Below are positions 54,931 through 64,000 of a DNA stretch of 64,000 nucleotides, piece after piece; position 1 is the first letter of the stretch; each line of letters begins with the position of its first letter. Source of the stretch: Cyanophora paradoxa (taxonomy: Eukaryota > Glaucocystophyceae > Cyanophorales > Cyanophoraceae); contig QPMI01000553.1 in assembly GCA_004431415.1 (NCBI GenBank), forward strand, positions 62,001 through 126,000, written 5' to 3'. Below the pieces are notes generated by a model that did no database searches, was not told the origin of the DNA, and saw only the letters and a program-made list of their open reading frames with translations. The translations under genes and the position numbers were made by a program.

Positions 54931-57900
54931 CTATCGCTGCGTGTCGTCGCCGTAGCGCGTCGAGAAGAACTTGGCGAAGGCCTAGGGGGGGGGGGGGGGG
55001 GGGGGGCGCGGAAAGTGAGCCGTACAGCAAAACAGAACGCGGCGAGAAGGGGGTACGGACGCACCCAGTCAGCGACGCTCCTGCGCGACGTCTCGGGCGC
55101 GGGGTCGTAGTCCTACGCAGAGGAGGCCGTGAGCCGCCAAACGAACATGCATTCGAGACAGGCCACGCAAGCAAGCAAGGCAGCGCCCGTACCCGGACGA
55201 GGTCGGGGCGGACGGCGGCGAGGGCCTGCCGAATCTCGCTGTACTTGGTCTGCCAGAGCGCCGCCTTCTCCGAGGCCGTGTCGGCGATCGAGCGCGTCTC
55301 GCGGAACTGCTCCTTCGCCTTCTGCAGCTCGGTCGAGATCCGCGCGTGCTCCTCCCGCGTCTCGTCCAGCTCCTCCTTCAGCGACATCTGCGGATAGATA
55401 GATCAGAGGGGCAGAGAAGAGAGGTCGAAGCAGCGGGGACGAGTGGAGCTCGCCTTCTCGCGGGTGAGGCGGTCGACGGTGGCGTCTAGGGAGAGGTGCG
55501 CCCCCTGGCCCTTCATGATCCGGCTCCACGCCGCCTGCTCGTCCTCCTCCTCCGCGTTCGCGACGGTGTCCACCCACTCGCTCTCCTCCGCCCCGTTCTC
55601 GCCCTTCTTCCCCGCGGTCTCCGCCACCGCCTTGAGCAGCGCCGCGCGGTCCGGCGGCCGCCGGTCGAGCTCGGCCTCGAGGTCCTTGATGCGGGACTTG
55701 AGGGTCTCGGTCTGCTTGCGGAGCGCCTTGCTCTCGTCCTCGGCGCTCTTGCGGGCCTCGGCGATCTCGCGGATGACCTGGCGCAGCTGCATGCCCTCCT
55801 CCGTGAGGTTCTGGCCCCGCGGGGTCGTCAACGGCAACCCGCCCGGCATCGGCATCGGCGGGAAGCCGCCGGCGCCGCCGCCCGACTCGCGCCCGGGCGC
55901 CGCCGCCGCGCCGCCAGCAGCCGGCCGCGCCGCCAGCTGGGCGCGGAGGGCCTGGACCTCGGCCTGGAGCGCGTCGCGGGCCTTGGTCGCCGTGATGAGG
56001 TCGGCCTCGGCGACGGCGCCGCGCCGCTCCGCCTCGTCCCGCTTGGCTGAGGCCTCGTCCGCCATCTTCATCGCCTCGTCGTACTGCTCCTTGAGCTCCT
56101 CCACCTCCGTCTCCAGCGACAGCAGCCGCGACGCCGTCGCCGTCTCGTCCGCCACGCGCGCCGTCCGCGCCCCCGCCAGCTCCTTCTCCGTCGACGCCGC
56201 CGACGCCTTGGCCGCGTCCAGCTGCTTCTGGAGCTCCGCCGCCGCCGCCTGCGCAGCCTCCACCTGCTTGCGCAGCTCGGCCGCCGCCGCCTCGCCGGAC
56301 GCCGCTGCCTTGGCCGTCGACTCCTTGGACTCCTCCAGCGCGGCGCGCGCCGCCTCGGCCTCCTTGCGGGCCGCGTCGAGCTCGGCGCGGAGCTGCTCGG
56401 CCGCCGCGTCGGCGGCGGCGCGCGCCTCCTTCTCCGCTTTGAGCTCCGCCTCGAGGTCCTCGACCTTGTGCTCCAGCTGCGCCTTCCTCCGCACGACCGT
56501 CACCTCCCGCAGGTACCGCGCCTTCTGCTGCCGGCCCCGCACGACTGTGCCGCCCCGCCCGCCCGCCCCGCGTCAGCGACGGCCAGCGCGCCGCGCCGCG
56601 CCGCGTCGCGTGCGCACCGGCCTGGATCTTGGCGGCGGCGGCGCGCGTCGTGTTGTAGACCTTGCGCCGCAGGTACGAGCGCACGGCCTTCTGGATGAGC
56701 GTCGCCTTGTGGTGCCGCAGCCTGTCGGCGTAGCGCCGCCGCGCCATGCAGCCGCGGAACACTGCCCCGCCGCTCGCTCAGCACGGGACCGTCGGGCCGC
56801 CAACCGGCGGGCGGGGCTGTGGCGCACCGGCCTGGATGGCGACGCACGCCCGGTGGATGCGCTGGAACTTGGCCCGCGCGAGGTGCCTCCGCGTCGCTGT
56901 GCCGGTATCAGCGAAGTGCCGCAGCGCGGCGGGCGCGGCCGGCAAGCTCACCGGCCTGCATCTTGCGCGCCGCCTCGCGGGCGCGGAGGAAGCGGCCACG
57001 GGCGAGGTGCATGCGCGCGACGCGCTGGATGACGACGGCCAGCACGGACTGCTTCTCGTTTCTCATCTGCTCCAGGTGCTCCAGCTGCAAGGCCGATTGA
57101 GGCGGGGCCGAAAGGCAGCGGAACAGGGGCTCGAGCTCCGAGTGCGTACCACGCCCTGGCGGAAGAAGACCTTGCTGAGGCCGATTTGGTAGCGGTCCTT
57201 CTCGAGGGCGAGGCGCGACAGCAGCGACTCGCACGCGGCCTTGACCTCCTGAGCAGACTTCTCGCTGTCCTTGAGGCCCGCAAGCACTTTGAACCTGGAG
57301 ATTCGATGTGAGCAGCGGCGGCGGAGGAGGCGCGTGCACGCGGGAGGGCGGGGGGGGGGCGGCACCGGCGCAGGAAGTCGACGTGGGGGAGACGGTTGGG
57401 GTAGGCGGCGCGGGAGACGCGGACGGCCTCGAGGACGCCGGAGTACGCGAGCTGCGAGGCGACGAAGCGCTGCTCGAAGACCTCGGCCGTGTTCACGGTG
57501 TTCGGCTTGATGCAGCGGATGTAGTGGAGGGCGGTCGCGCCGATGCGCTGCATCAGCGAGTTAAGCTGCTCCTTGAACTGCGAGCCGACCGTCATGTACA
57601 GGATCGAGCGCTTCGTGTTGGCCACGTCCGTCGGGAACTCCGCCGCCGGGAAGAGGCCCGCCACGAACTGCCACTGCAGCTGCTGCATCAGCTTGATCGT
57701 GTCCGGGTGCAGCGAGTCCTTGTTCTTCTCCAGGAAGCCCGCCGTCTCGTAGATCACCTGCCGCCCCGCGTCGGCCCCCGCCCTGGCCCCCCGCCCCCGC
57801 CCGCCCCGCGCACGTCGCCGGCGTAGTGCTTGACGGTGAACGCCGTGCTGCTCATCCGCGGCTTGTCGAAGTACCTGCGGTCCCGCGTCGGCGTGCGGGC

Positions 57901-60393
57901 CCGTGCCCTACAGCGCGCGGCGCGCACCGGTTGCCCTGGTGCGTCTTCTGGACCTTGGCTGCGAAGGTGCGGTCCGACGCCTTCGGGAAGACGCACTCCT
58001 CGTCCAGCAGGCAGAAAACGCCCATCGGACGCTAAAGCGCAAGTCAGAGCACCGAAAGAGGGCGGGGTAGGCGCCGCCGACCTTCTCGAGCATGTCAAGG
58101 CAGTCCTGATTGTCTACGAACTCGATGAACTGCGCTCAGTTGTCAAGAAGTGGCCCACAACAGACAAACTGGGACCCAGCGCACCGCCCAGTCGATCTTT
58201 TCCCGAGAGTACTCCTCCTGCTCCATCTTAAACACGTGCTGGTTGAACTGCTGCTGCAGCTTCTCCTGCGCCCCGCCGCCCCCAAGCCGCCGTTAGCGGC
58301 GAGCGCCCGACCCCAGCCCACCCCGGGCCCCGCGCACGTTCGCGAAGTTGATGCACAGCTGCTCGAAGCTGTTGACCTGTGGGCGGGGTGAGCTCGGCGG
58401 AACTCGAGCTCGCGCGGGGGGCGCCGGCGGACCTTGAACGACTCGAAGCCGAAGATGTCGAGGATGCCGATGAAGGCGACCGTCTTCTCGTCGTTCCGGA
58501 TGCACTTGTTGATCCGCTGCACGAGCCACTCGAAGAGCCGCCCGTACAGTGCCTTCGCGAGCGCGTCGCGGGCCTCGACAGCCTGGTCCATCGTGTGCTC
58601 GATCGTGTACCACTCGCCACCGGCGAAGATGCGGCGCGAGCAGAAGACTGTCGTCAGCTCCTCCTCGGTGCAGCCGAGCAGCTCCGCCACCCGCTTCAGC
58701 GCCGCGCCGTCGTCGACCACCACCGCGTCCTCCTTCGCCGGGTCCGGCTTGAAGGTCACCTCGCCGAGGTTCAGCACCGTCGCCACCACCCGCAGCGCCT
58801 CCATCTGCTCCTCCTCCGTGATCCCCACCACGCCCATCGCCCGCTGCGCGAGCCGCGGGTCAGCGGCTGTTCATTCTCCGCCTGACCGGAGCCAGCGCGC
58901 ACCCTCGTCTTGGCGAACTCGTCCGCTTCCGACAGGCCGGGGATGGACACGCAGCCGCTGCCCTTTAAATAGACGAACTCTTCCGGCTTCCGCAGGTGCA
59001 GTTTGGCTGCCGCCCCGGCCGCGTCAGGACCCCCGAGCGCTCGGCGCGGCGCGCGCGACGCACCGCGCTCCTCATCCGATGCGCCGGCGCACAGCTGGTA
59101 AAAGATGTGGTAGTTGCGCTCGCCCTGAGCCTGGGCGATGACTCGCGACTTCTCCAGCAGGTCTGCGCGGGAGCCGATCACTGGCAAACAAGAGCGGGGC
59201 CGGCGGGGCTAACGCACAGGTTTGGATGCTCGCGCCAGCGACCTTCCAGTCTTTGTCGAACTGGATTTCAATGAACTTGCCCTGCAGAAGCCTTCGTTTA
59301 TTCCTTCAGAAAGAAGGAAAGAGAGAAAGCGACGCACGAAGCGAGAGGAGTTGTCGTTGCGGAGCGTCTTCGCGTTACCGAAGGCTGCACAGGGCGCAAG
59401 CCTTTCAGCTAAACTCATACACAGCGTATCTGCTCCAGCGCGCACCTTCCAAGATCGGATTCGACTCCAGCACCTGCTGAGCCACGCGGTTGGGCCCCTG
59501 ACCGGAGCCTGAGATCGACGCCAGGTACTGCATGCACAGCTTCGTCGTCTCTGTCTTTCCGGCACCCGATTCGCCGCTGCGCGCCGCGCTCAGCAGCCGC
59601 CCGCACAAGAACACACGGTCGCGGCGCCGCGCACCTGACGAGGATCGACTGGCTCTTGCGGTCTGCGGCGCAACGAGGAGGGCGCGGCGGAGACAAGTTA
59701 GCTAAAGAGCGGCGGTGCGCAGGTCGCGGCAGCGGTCCGGGCCGCACCTTTGGTCATCTGGCGGAAGGCCAGGTCCGTGTTCGCGAAGACGTGCGGCTTG
59801 CAGTCCCCGAGCTCGCGGCCGCGGTACAGCTCGACCATGTCGTTGCCGTACAGGGGAAGCCATTTGAACGGGTTCACGGCGATGAGGATCCGCCCGGTGA
59901 AGGTCTACGGGAGACGTCAAACTTCTCGTTTTCGCGACGCGCTTGGCGGCGGAGGAGCGCACATAGACTTCGTTCTTCTCGAAGCGCATCTGCACGTTGT
60001 GCAGGATAGCGGGCGCGTGCAGGTAGTTAAGCGTGCACATGTCGTCCACATCCGGCCCCTCGTTCTGTAGCGGCAGGTCCGCGGTGACCGCCGTGCGCTC
60101 CTGCCGACGGCCCGAGCGGCGGCCGAGTGAGAAGAAAGAACCAGCGACCCGCACGACAGCGTGCGGCGCGGCACGGACCTCGCCGTTGTCGAGCTTCACC
60201 TTGCACTTGCCGCCCGCCATCACCTCGGTGATCTCCGCGACGACCCATGCCACTTTCTCGTCCTCCACCTTCACCCAGACCTTCGTGCCTGCGGTCGGGC
60301 GGGTCAGCGGCGCGGCCGTGTGAACCTCGGCGACGGCACAAGGACGGCCGCCGCTCAAGGTCGAGGGGCCGCACCCTCGTGAACAGAGGCCAT
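54931..60393 (-). CDS. Myosin C: unconventional myosin heavy chain with coiled-coil tail
   Basis: A complete actin motor. Exon 1 is 19 nt (ATG complement of 60391-60393, MASVHE) and splices in phase to 60288 ([15 protein letters not shown]). The motor follows: [27 protein letters not shown] (about 59540), NDNSSRF (about 59350), DIFGFESF (about 58450), HYIRCIKPN (about 57505) and [11 protein letters not shown] (about 57160). IQ motifs fall between 57090 and 56640 ([31 protein letters not shown]). The tail is a long coiled coil (about 56540-55200; [20 protein letters not shown]) interrupted by a Gly/Pro/Met-rich hinge (about 55840-55900). The final 51-nt exon (54981-54931) encodes [16 protein letters not shown]. 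It closely matches myosin A through the motor. Head-to-head with the F-box gene. Confidence 0.9.
54985..55006 (-). repeat. C22 homopolymer directly at the last 3' splice site of myosin C
   Basis: On the sense strand a run of 22 C is followed at once by TAG and the last exon (54981-54931), so the polypyrimidine tract is a pure C homopolymer. Confidence 0.85.
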
Positions 60394-60650
60394 AGTTGCA
60401 CTGCAGCTCGGCGGCTGCACGCGCTGGCGCCGCGGCGCAGAGGAGAACGGCGGCTGGAGGCCTCAGCCAGGGGGGGTGAACTTTGGGGGAGGAAACACGT
60501 GAGGGGTACGGAGAGCTGGGTAAGCGAGGCCGATCCGTGGCCTGCGCGTACAGGAACCGTCGTCTCTAGTTCCCCCGGTGTTATCGAACCCAAATCAGTC
60601 TCATCTGCGTCCGCCGCTAGTACCTCTGCAACTTTCCCCGGGCTCGAAGT
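60394..60650. promoter_or_regulatory. Divergent region between myosin C and the F-box/MYND gene
   Basis: There are 257 bp between the two start codons. No exon is seen. A shared promoter is inferred from orientation. Confidence 0.45.
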
Positions 60651-62397
60651 ATGCTGGAGAAGCGAGCCCGTGAGTCGGAGGAATCAGACGATGAGATCTC
60701 CGCGCTCAGCCCGACCACATCATGGAGCGGTGGCTCCGACCTGGAGGACCCGCCCGCCAACGTCGCGCCCCAGAAGCGGCGGGCCGTCGCGCGCCCTGCT
60801 CCGGTCCGCAGCTTGTGTCAATCCTCGGCTTTTATCCCGTTGATGCGTTTCCGCACGAAGAGCACCGCCCTGCTGTCGTTGCCGCACGACCTGCTGGTAA
60901 GGGTCCTCCACTTCTGCGACGCGCGGACGCTCTGCGCATGCAAGCTGGTTTGCAAGACGTTTCGAAAGCTTGCCCCCGTAGCTGGTGCGCAGCCCCGCTG
61001 CCAATCTCTCAGGGCTTCTCGCGTTTAATGGTTCCCGCGCGTAGCACTGCCGCGCTGCGCCAAGGACATTCTCGCCAAGGCAAACCAGCAGACGCTTCCG
61101 GACGGCGAATATACGTGCTATTTCCAAGGGGACTACCTCAAGCCGTTCCAGCTGTACTGCAAGTTTTCCGAGGACCCGCCGACCGAATGGCTCTCGCTAC
61201 GCGAGACGCCTTCGCACAGCCTGTCGACGCACAGCGTGTGGTCACCAGGTAGTTGGGGTCCGCAGGCGGAGCAGGGCTCAGAGTGCGTCGCCGAGCCCGC
61301 GCGGCTGTGACGTTCCGGTTCTCTTACGGTCCGGTGCCCGCAGGCGCGAATACACGATCGAAGCACAGGGCACCAAGCTTCGTACTGTGTTTACGAAGCT
61401 TCGGTTCGACGGACGCCGCGGTCTGGTCAAGATCGACGACTTTTCGTTTGCGGAGTCCACCGGCCAGCTGACCATTGAACAGGTGGGCACGTTCGATGCG
61501 TTTCTTGTAGCTGCGTCTGACATGACCCTCCTTGCGAGCGCAGACCGGCCCGGACGGCCTGTTCTTCCGCTGTCCTGTGACGACCGCGCCGCTGGGCTCC
61601 GTGCGATGCGCGGACACCGTCGCCAAGTCCCGCATCGATTTGCGCGGGACGCCGTTCTGCGTGCGGAGCAACTTCACGGGCGTCCAGTGCGCACCGACCG
61701 GTCCCGCCGCCCGCGGGCGCAGCTGCGCGGCCCCGCTGACGCGCGCGCGCGCCTCGCCCAGGACGACGCGCCACATCAAGGAGCAGGACTGCGCCTGGAC
61801 GCTGGCGTACAACGGCCAGGTGGTCGTCATGACCTGCCGCGAGGGCAACGCGATCGACCCGAAGCCGCCCTCCGGCGCGCTGGACCCCACCGCTCTCGCG
61901 ACCTCCTCGTGCGCGGCGCCCCGCCCCGCCCCGCTCCGGCCGCCCCGGGATCCGACTGACCCCGGTGTGCGCGCGCTGCAGGCGGGGCGGGATCGCGCAC
62001 CGCAATCCGGCCCTGGAGGCGGCCGTGCGGTTCTCGTCCATGGTCAAGCCGGGCGGGTGGATAGTCGAGCTCGACTGGTGCCCCGCGTGGGCCGAACAGG
62101 TGCCCGCCGCCCCTCCTGACAGCGCGGCCGCCTCCGCCCCTTAGTCCGCCGCCCCGCAGGCGTCGCCCCCCGCGCAGGACCCCGCCTGCGCACACTGTCG
62201 CAAGAACGAGGGCAGCAACCGGTGCGGCCCCCGCCGTGCCACCCCGCCCCGGCCCGCCCCCCGACCCGCCGCCGCGCGCCGACGCCGCCGCCGGCCGCAG
62301 GATGTGCTCGGCGTGCCTCACGGCCCGATACTGCTCGCGAGACTGCCAGACTCAGGACTGGAAGACCCGCCACAAGTTCCAGTGCAGCCGCAAGTAG
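60651..62397 (+). CDS. F-box and MYND zinc-finger protein
   Basis: A 411-residue protein from eight exons joined in consistent phase (60651-60984, 61045-61240, 61344-61482, 61544-61686, 61762-61908, 61982-62099, 62160-62221, 62301-62397). Residues about 1-60 are acidic then basic and disordered. An F-box is at about 73-109 (LLSLPHDLLVRVLHFCDA, then CKLVCKTFRKLAP), which in the family binds SKP1 to recruit substrates to an SCF ubiquitin ligase. The middle part (about 110-350) is beta-rich (GEYTCYFQGDYLKPFQLYC, CAWTLAYNGQVVVMTC, PGGWIVELDWCPAW) and may bind substrate. It is not a family I can name. A C-terminal MYND finger has CAHC, MCSAC, YCSRDCQ and HKFQC, ending at residue 411. MYND fingers usually bind proline-rich peptides. 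The target is unknown. Confidence 0.88.
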
Positions 62398-62791
62398 GCT
62401 CAAACCGCTCTATCTGCGCCCTGAGGCTCTGGGTGGAGAGCCCGGCGGCCCTGTATCATTTCTACCGTAGTATCGATCCAGTGTAACTAACTTTACCTCG
62501 TCTTCTCTTCGCTTTCACCTGTCCAGGTCTGCCGGGGGCTCGACGTGAGCCCGCCGGCAGCGCAACCTTGTATATTTTGATGCATTTCACTGCTTGTGTT
62601 GGGTACTAATACTAGAGCAGTAGCTACGGCTAGTTTCACTATGTATTGCTAGGATAGGTACGCTTATGATCAATTTTGCAGCTGCAGCCAGCAGAGTAGC
62701 GCGCAGTACTAGTAGTACTAAGTTAACGTTGCTGTATGCATTTTGAAGTCAATCAAACCGCAGTAAAATTACTATGTTCCTTATCCTAGAA
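62398..62791. other. Convergent intergenic region
   Basis: Between the stops of the F-box/MYND gene and the right-edge TIR gene. It is AT-richer than the genes and contains ACTAGTAGTACTA-type repeats near 62706. No gene is seen. Confidence 0.5.
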
Positions 62792-64000
62792 CTAGGAGAC
62801 GAGGGACAGGGAGAAGGACTGGGGAGAGGGGCTGGAGAGGAGGCGGAGGAGGGCGCCCGAGGGGAGGGCCCGGCAGGTCCCGGAGACGACGGCGCCGCGG
62901 TGCCGGCCCTTGAGCTCCAGCTGGCCCCCGTCGCCCTCCAGCGAGAGCAGGACCTCCACGTCGCCACGCGGCGTGAAGGTGCCCGAAGCCGTGTACCCCC
63001 GCGCCGTGCCGCCCCGCGCCCTGCCGCGCCCGCCTCAGCAGAAAATTCGAGTTCGAAACGCCGAGAACGGCGTACCCGAGGAATCCCTCGCCGCGGACTC
63101 GCCCGAAGTGGAAGAAAAGCTCCAGCGTGACGTCCTGCGGCCGCCCTGCTTTCGCGTCGTTAGCGCCGGGGGTACGCCGTGGCTGGACTCCGGGTCCCGG
63201 GAAGTGGAACCCACGCACCGTCGATGGGGAGGGTGCCATGCCAGAGGCCGGACTTGGGAGGGGCCCCGCCGGCGCCGCTCTGCTGGAGGCCCGAGCTGGG
63301 GCGCGCCTTCTTGTCGGGGCCGAAGCTCGAGCTCGAGCCGAAGTCCCCGAAGCCGAACGAGTACCCGTCCTCGTCCCCCTCCTCCTCCTCCTCCAGGTCC
63401 TGCTTGAACTTGGACTCCTCCTCCTTCCGGGCGCCCAGGCCCGTCCCGAAGAGACCGCCCCCGGCGCTGCCGGGCGCCGCGGCGAAGGCCGGCGCCGCCG
63501 TGATCGGCTTGGGGGGGCGCCCGCCACCAACCATCACCGGTGCTGGCAACTCATCCTCCTCCAGGTCGGCGTAGGCGTAGGCCCCTGGGCGGCCGGCGCC
63601 GAGGTTCGGGGGCGCCGGGGCGGCCGCGGCCCTCAGCTCTGAGAGGACGGCGGCTTCGAGGGAATCGCGGGCGGCCCAGGCGATGTACTGCAGGCCCGAC
63701 AGATGGAACTTGAACTCCTGCGGGATCTGCGGGGGAGATTGATGTTAGATCTGATCTCGGATTTGTATTCGATCCACAGCGCCGGGAGAGGCGCACGTCG
63801 CCAGAGAGCATGACGGGTATGATCGCGAAGCTCTGCTTCTTCTCGCGCTTCTCCGCTGCCGGTGCGGCTCGGATTTGATCTCAAGCGTGAATTTGATCTT
63901 AGGGCGGACCGAAGATGTCGAGCTCAATGGAGCACGGAACCGAGGCGAAGTAGTTGGGCGAGAGGATGCACACGGCGACGCGCGACTCGGAGGCAGCGTG
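62792..64000 (-). CDS. TIR-domain protein, 3' part (5' end outside the window)
   Basis: Five exons in phase were traced (64000-63910, 63855-63797, 63726-63219, 63145-63076, 63020-62792; 318 residues). They start inside a TIR domain: SRVAVCILSPNYFASVPCSI then ELDIF, followed by KREKKQSFAIIPVML and FKFHLSGLQYIAWAARDSLE. This is the C-terminal half, with the Cys-x-x-Glu motif in PCSIEL. A disordered Gly/Ala/acidic linker (about residues 95-200, EEEEEGDEDGYSFGFGDFG) leads to a beta-rich C-terminal domain (LWHGTLPIDG, DVTLELFFHFGRVRGEGF, YTASGTFTPRGDVEVLLSLE) ending FSLSLVS. No transmembrane segment is seen in this part. Likely a cytosolic signalling or NAD-cleaving protein, inferred from the family. 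It is GC-rich, unlike the double-TIR gene. Confidence 0.75.

Noticed and set aside
60356-60358. Start of myosin C at 60358
   Set aside because: The codon there is TTG on the minus strand. An in-phase upstream exon with a true ATG at 60393 and a gtgcg donor fits better.
1-64000. CRISPR arrays, prokaryotic operons or phage genes
   Set aside because: Nothing of the kind is present; genes are intron-rich and eukaryotic in type.

Overview
The window is eukaryotic nuclear DNA. Genes are split by many short introns (about 50-80 bp in the GC-rich genes) that start mostly with GTGCG and end in CAG. The products are purely eukaryotic: three unconventional myosins, an ALFY/WDFY3-type BEACH-WD40-FYVE protein, a DHHC palmitoyltransferase, CFAP299, an F-box/MYND protein and two TIR-domain proteins. 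CFAP299 implies a flagellated cell. Very GC-rich genes, GC-AG introns and C-homopolymer polypyrimidine tracts suggest a GC-rich unicellular alga or other protist. A haptophyte-like organism would fit, but the lineage is inference and cannot be fixed from this sequence.

Layout. 1-3683 (-): motor and IQ region of myosin A, running off the left edge. 4.1-17.7 kb (+): a giant BEACH/WD40/FYVE gene divergent from myosin A. 17.9-23.8 kb: a gene-poor block with palindrome-rich DNA, a 210-bp MITE-like element flanked by TA, and a near-perfect 1.81-kb tandem duplication. 23.8-40.7 kb (+): a compositionally distinct (visibly less GC-rich), intron-dense gene. Its first 30 exons were traced in consistent phase and give 1442 codons: two TIR domains, a transmembrane segment, a long coiled coil and the start of a probable ectodomain. 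Further exons carry WD-like and CUB-like segments. 41.5-42.8 kb (+): an unrecognised gene. 43.4-45.7 kb (-): DHHC palmitoyltransferase with a His/Gly/Met-rich N-terminus. 45.75-51.57 kb (+): myosin B. 52.1-53.1 kb (-): an unrecognised seven-exon gene of about 198 aa. 53.6-54.5 kb (+): CFAP299. 54.9-60.4 kb (-): myosin C with a coiled-coil tail. 60.65-62.4 kb (+): F-box plus MYND protein. 62.8 kb to the right edge (-): 3' part of a second TIR gene.

Genes alternate strand, so almost every pair is head-to-head or tail-to-tail. The tightest divergent pair (DHHC / myosin B) has only 51 bp between start codons. The three myosins share long identical tracts that run through introns, which points to recent duplication or gene conversion.

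The most unusual object is the double-TIR transmembrane gene. Its parts resemble the TIR/LL-G/TM/coiled-coil/WD40 plan known from bacterial proteins, here spread over more than 30 exons in a eukaryote, with CUB-like modules downstream. Each of the three TIR domains seen in the window keeps a Cys-x-x-Glu motif where TIR NADases carry the catalytic Glu.
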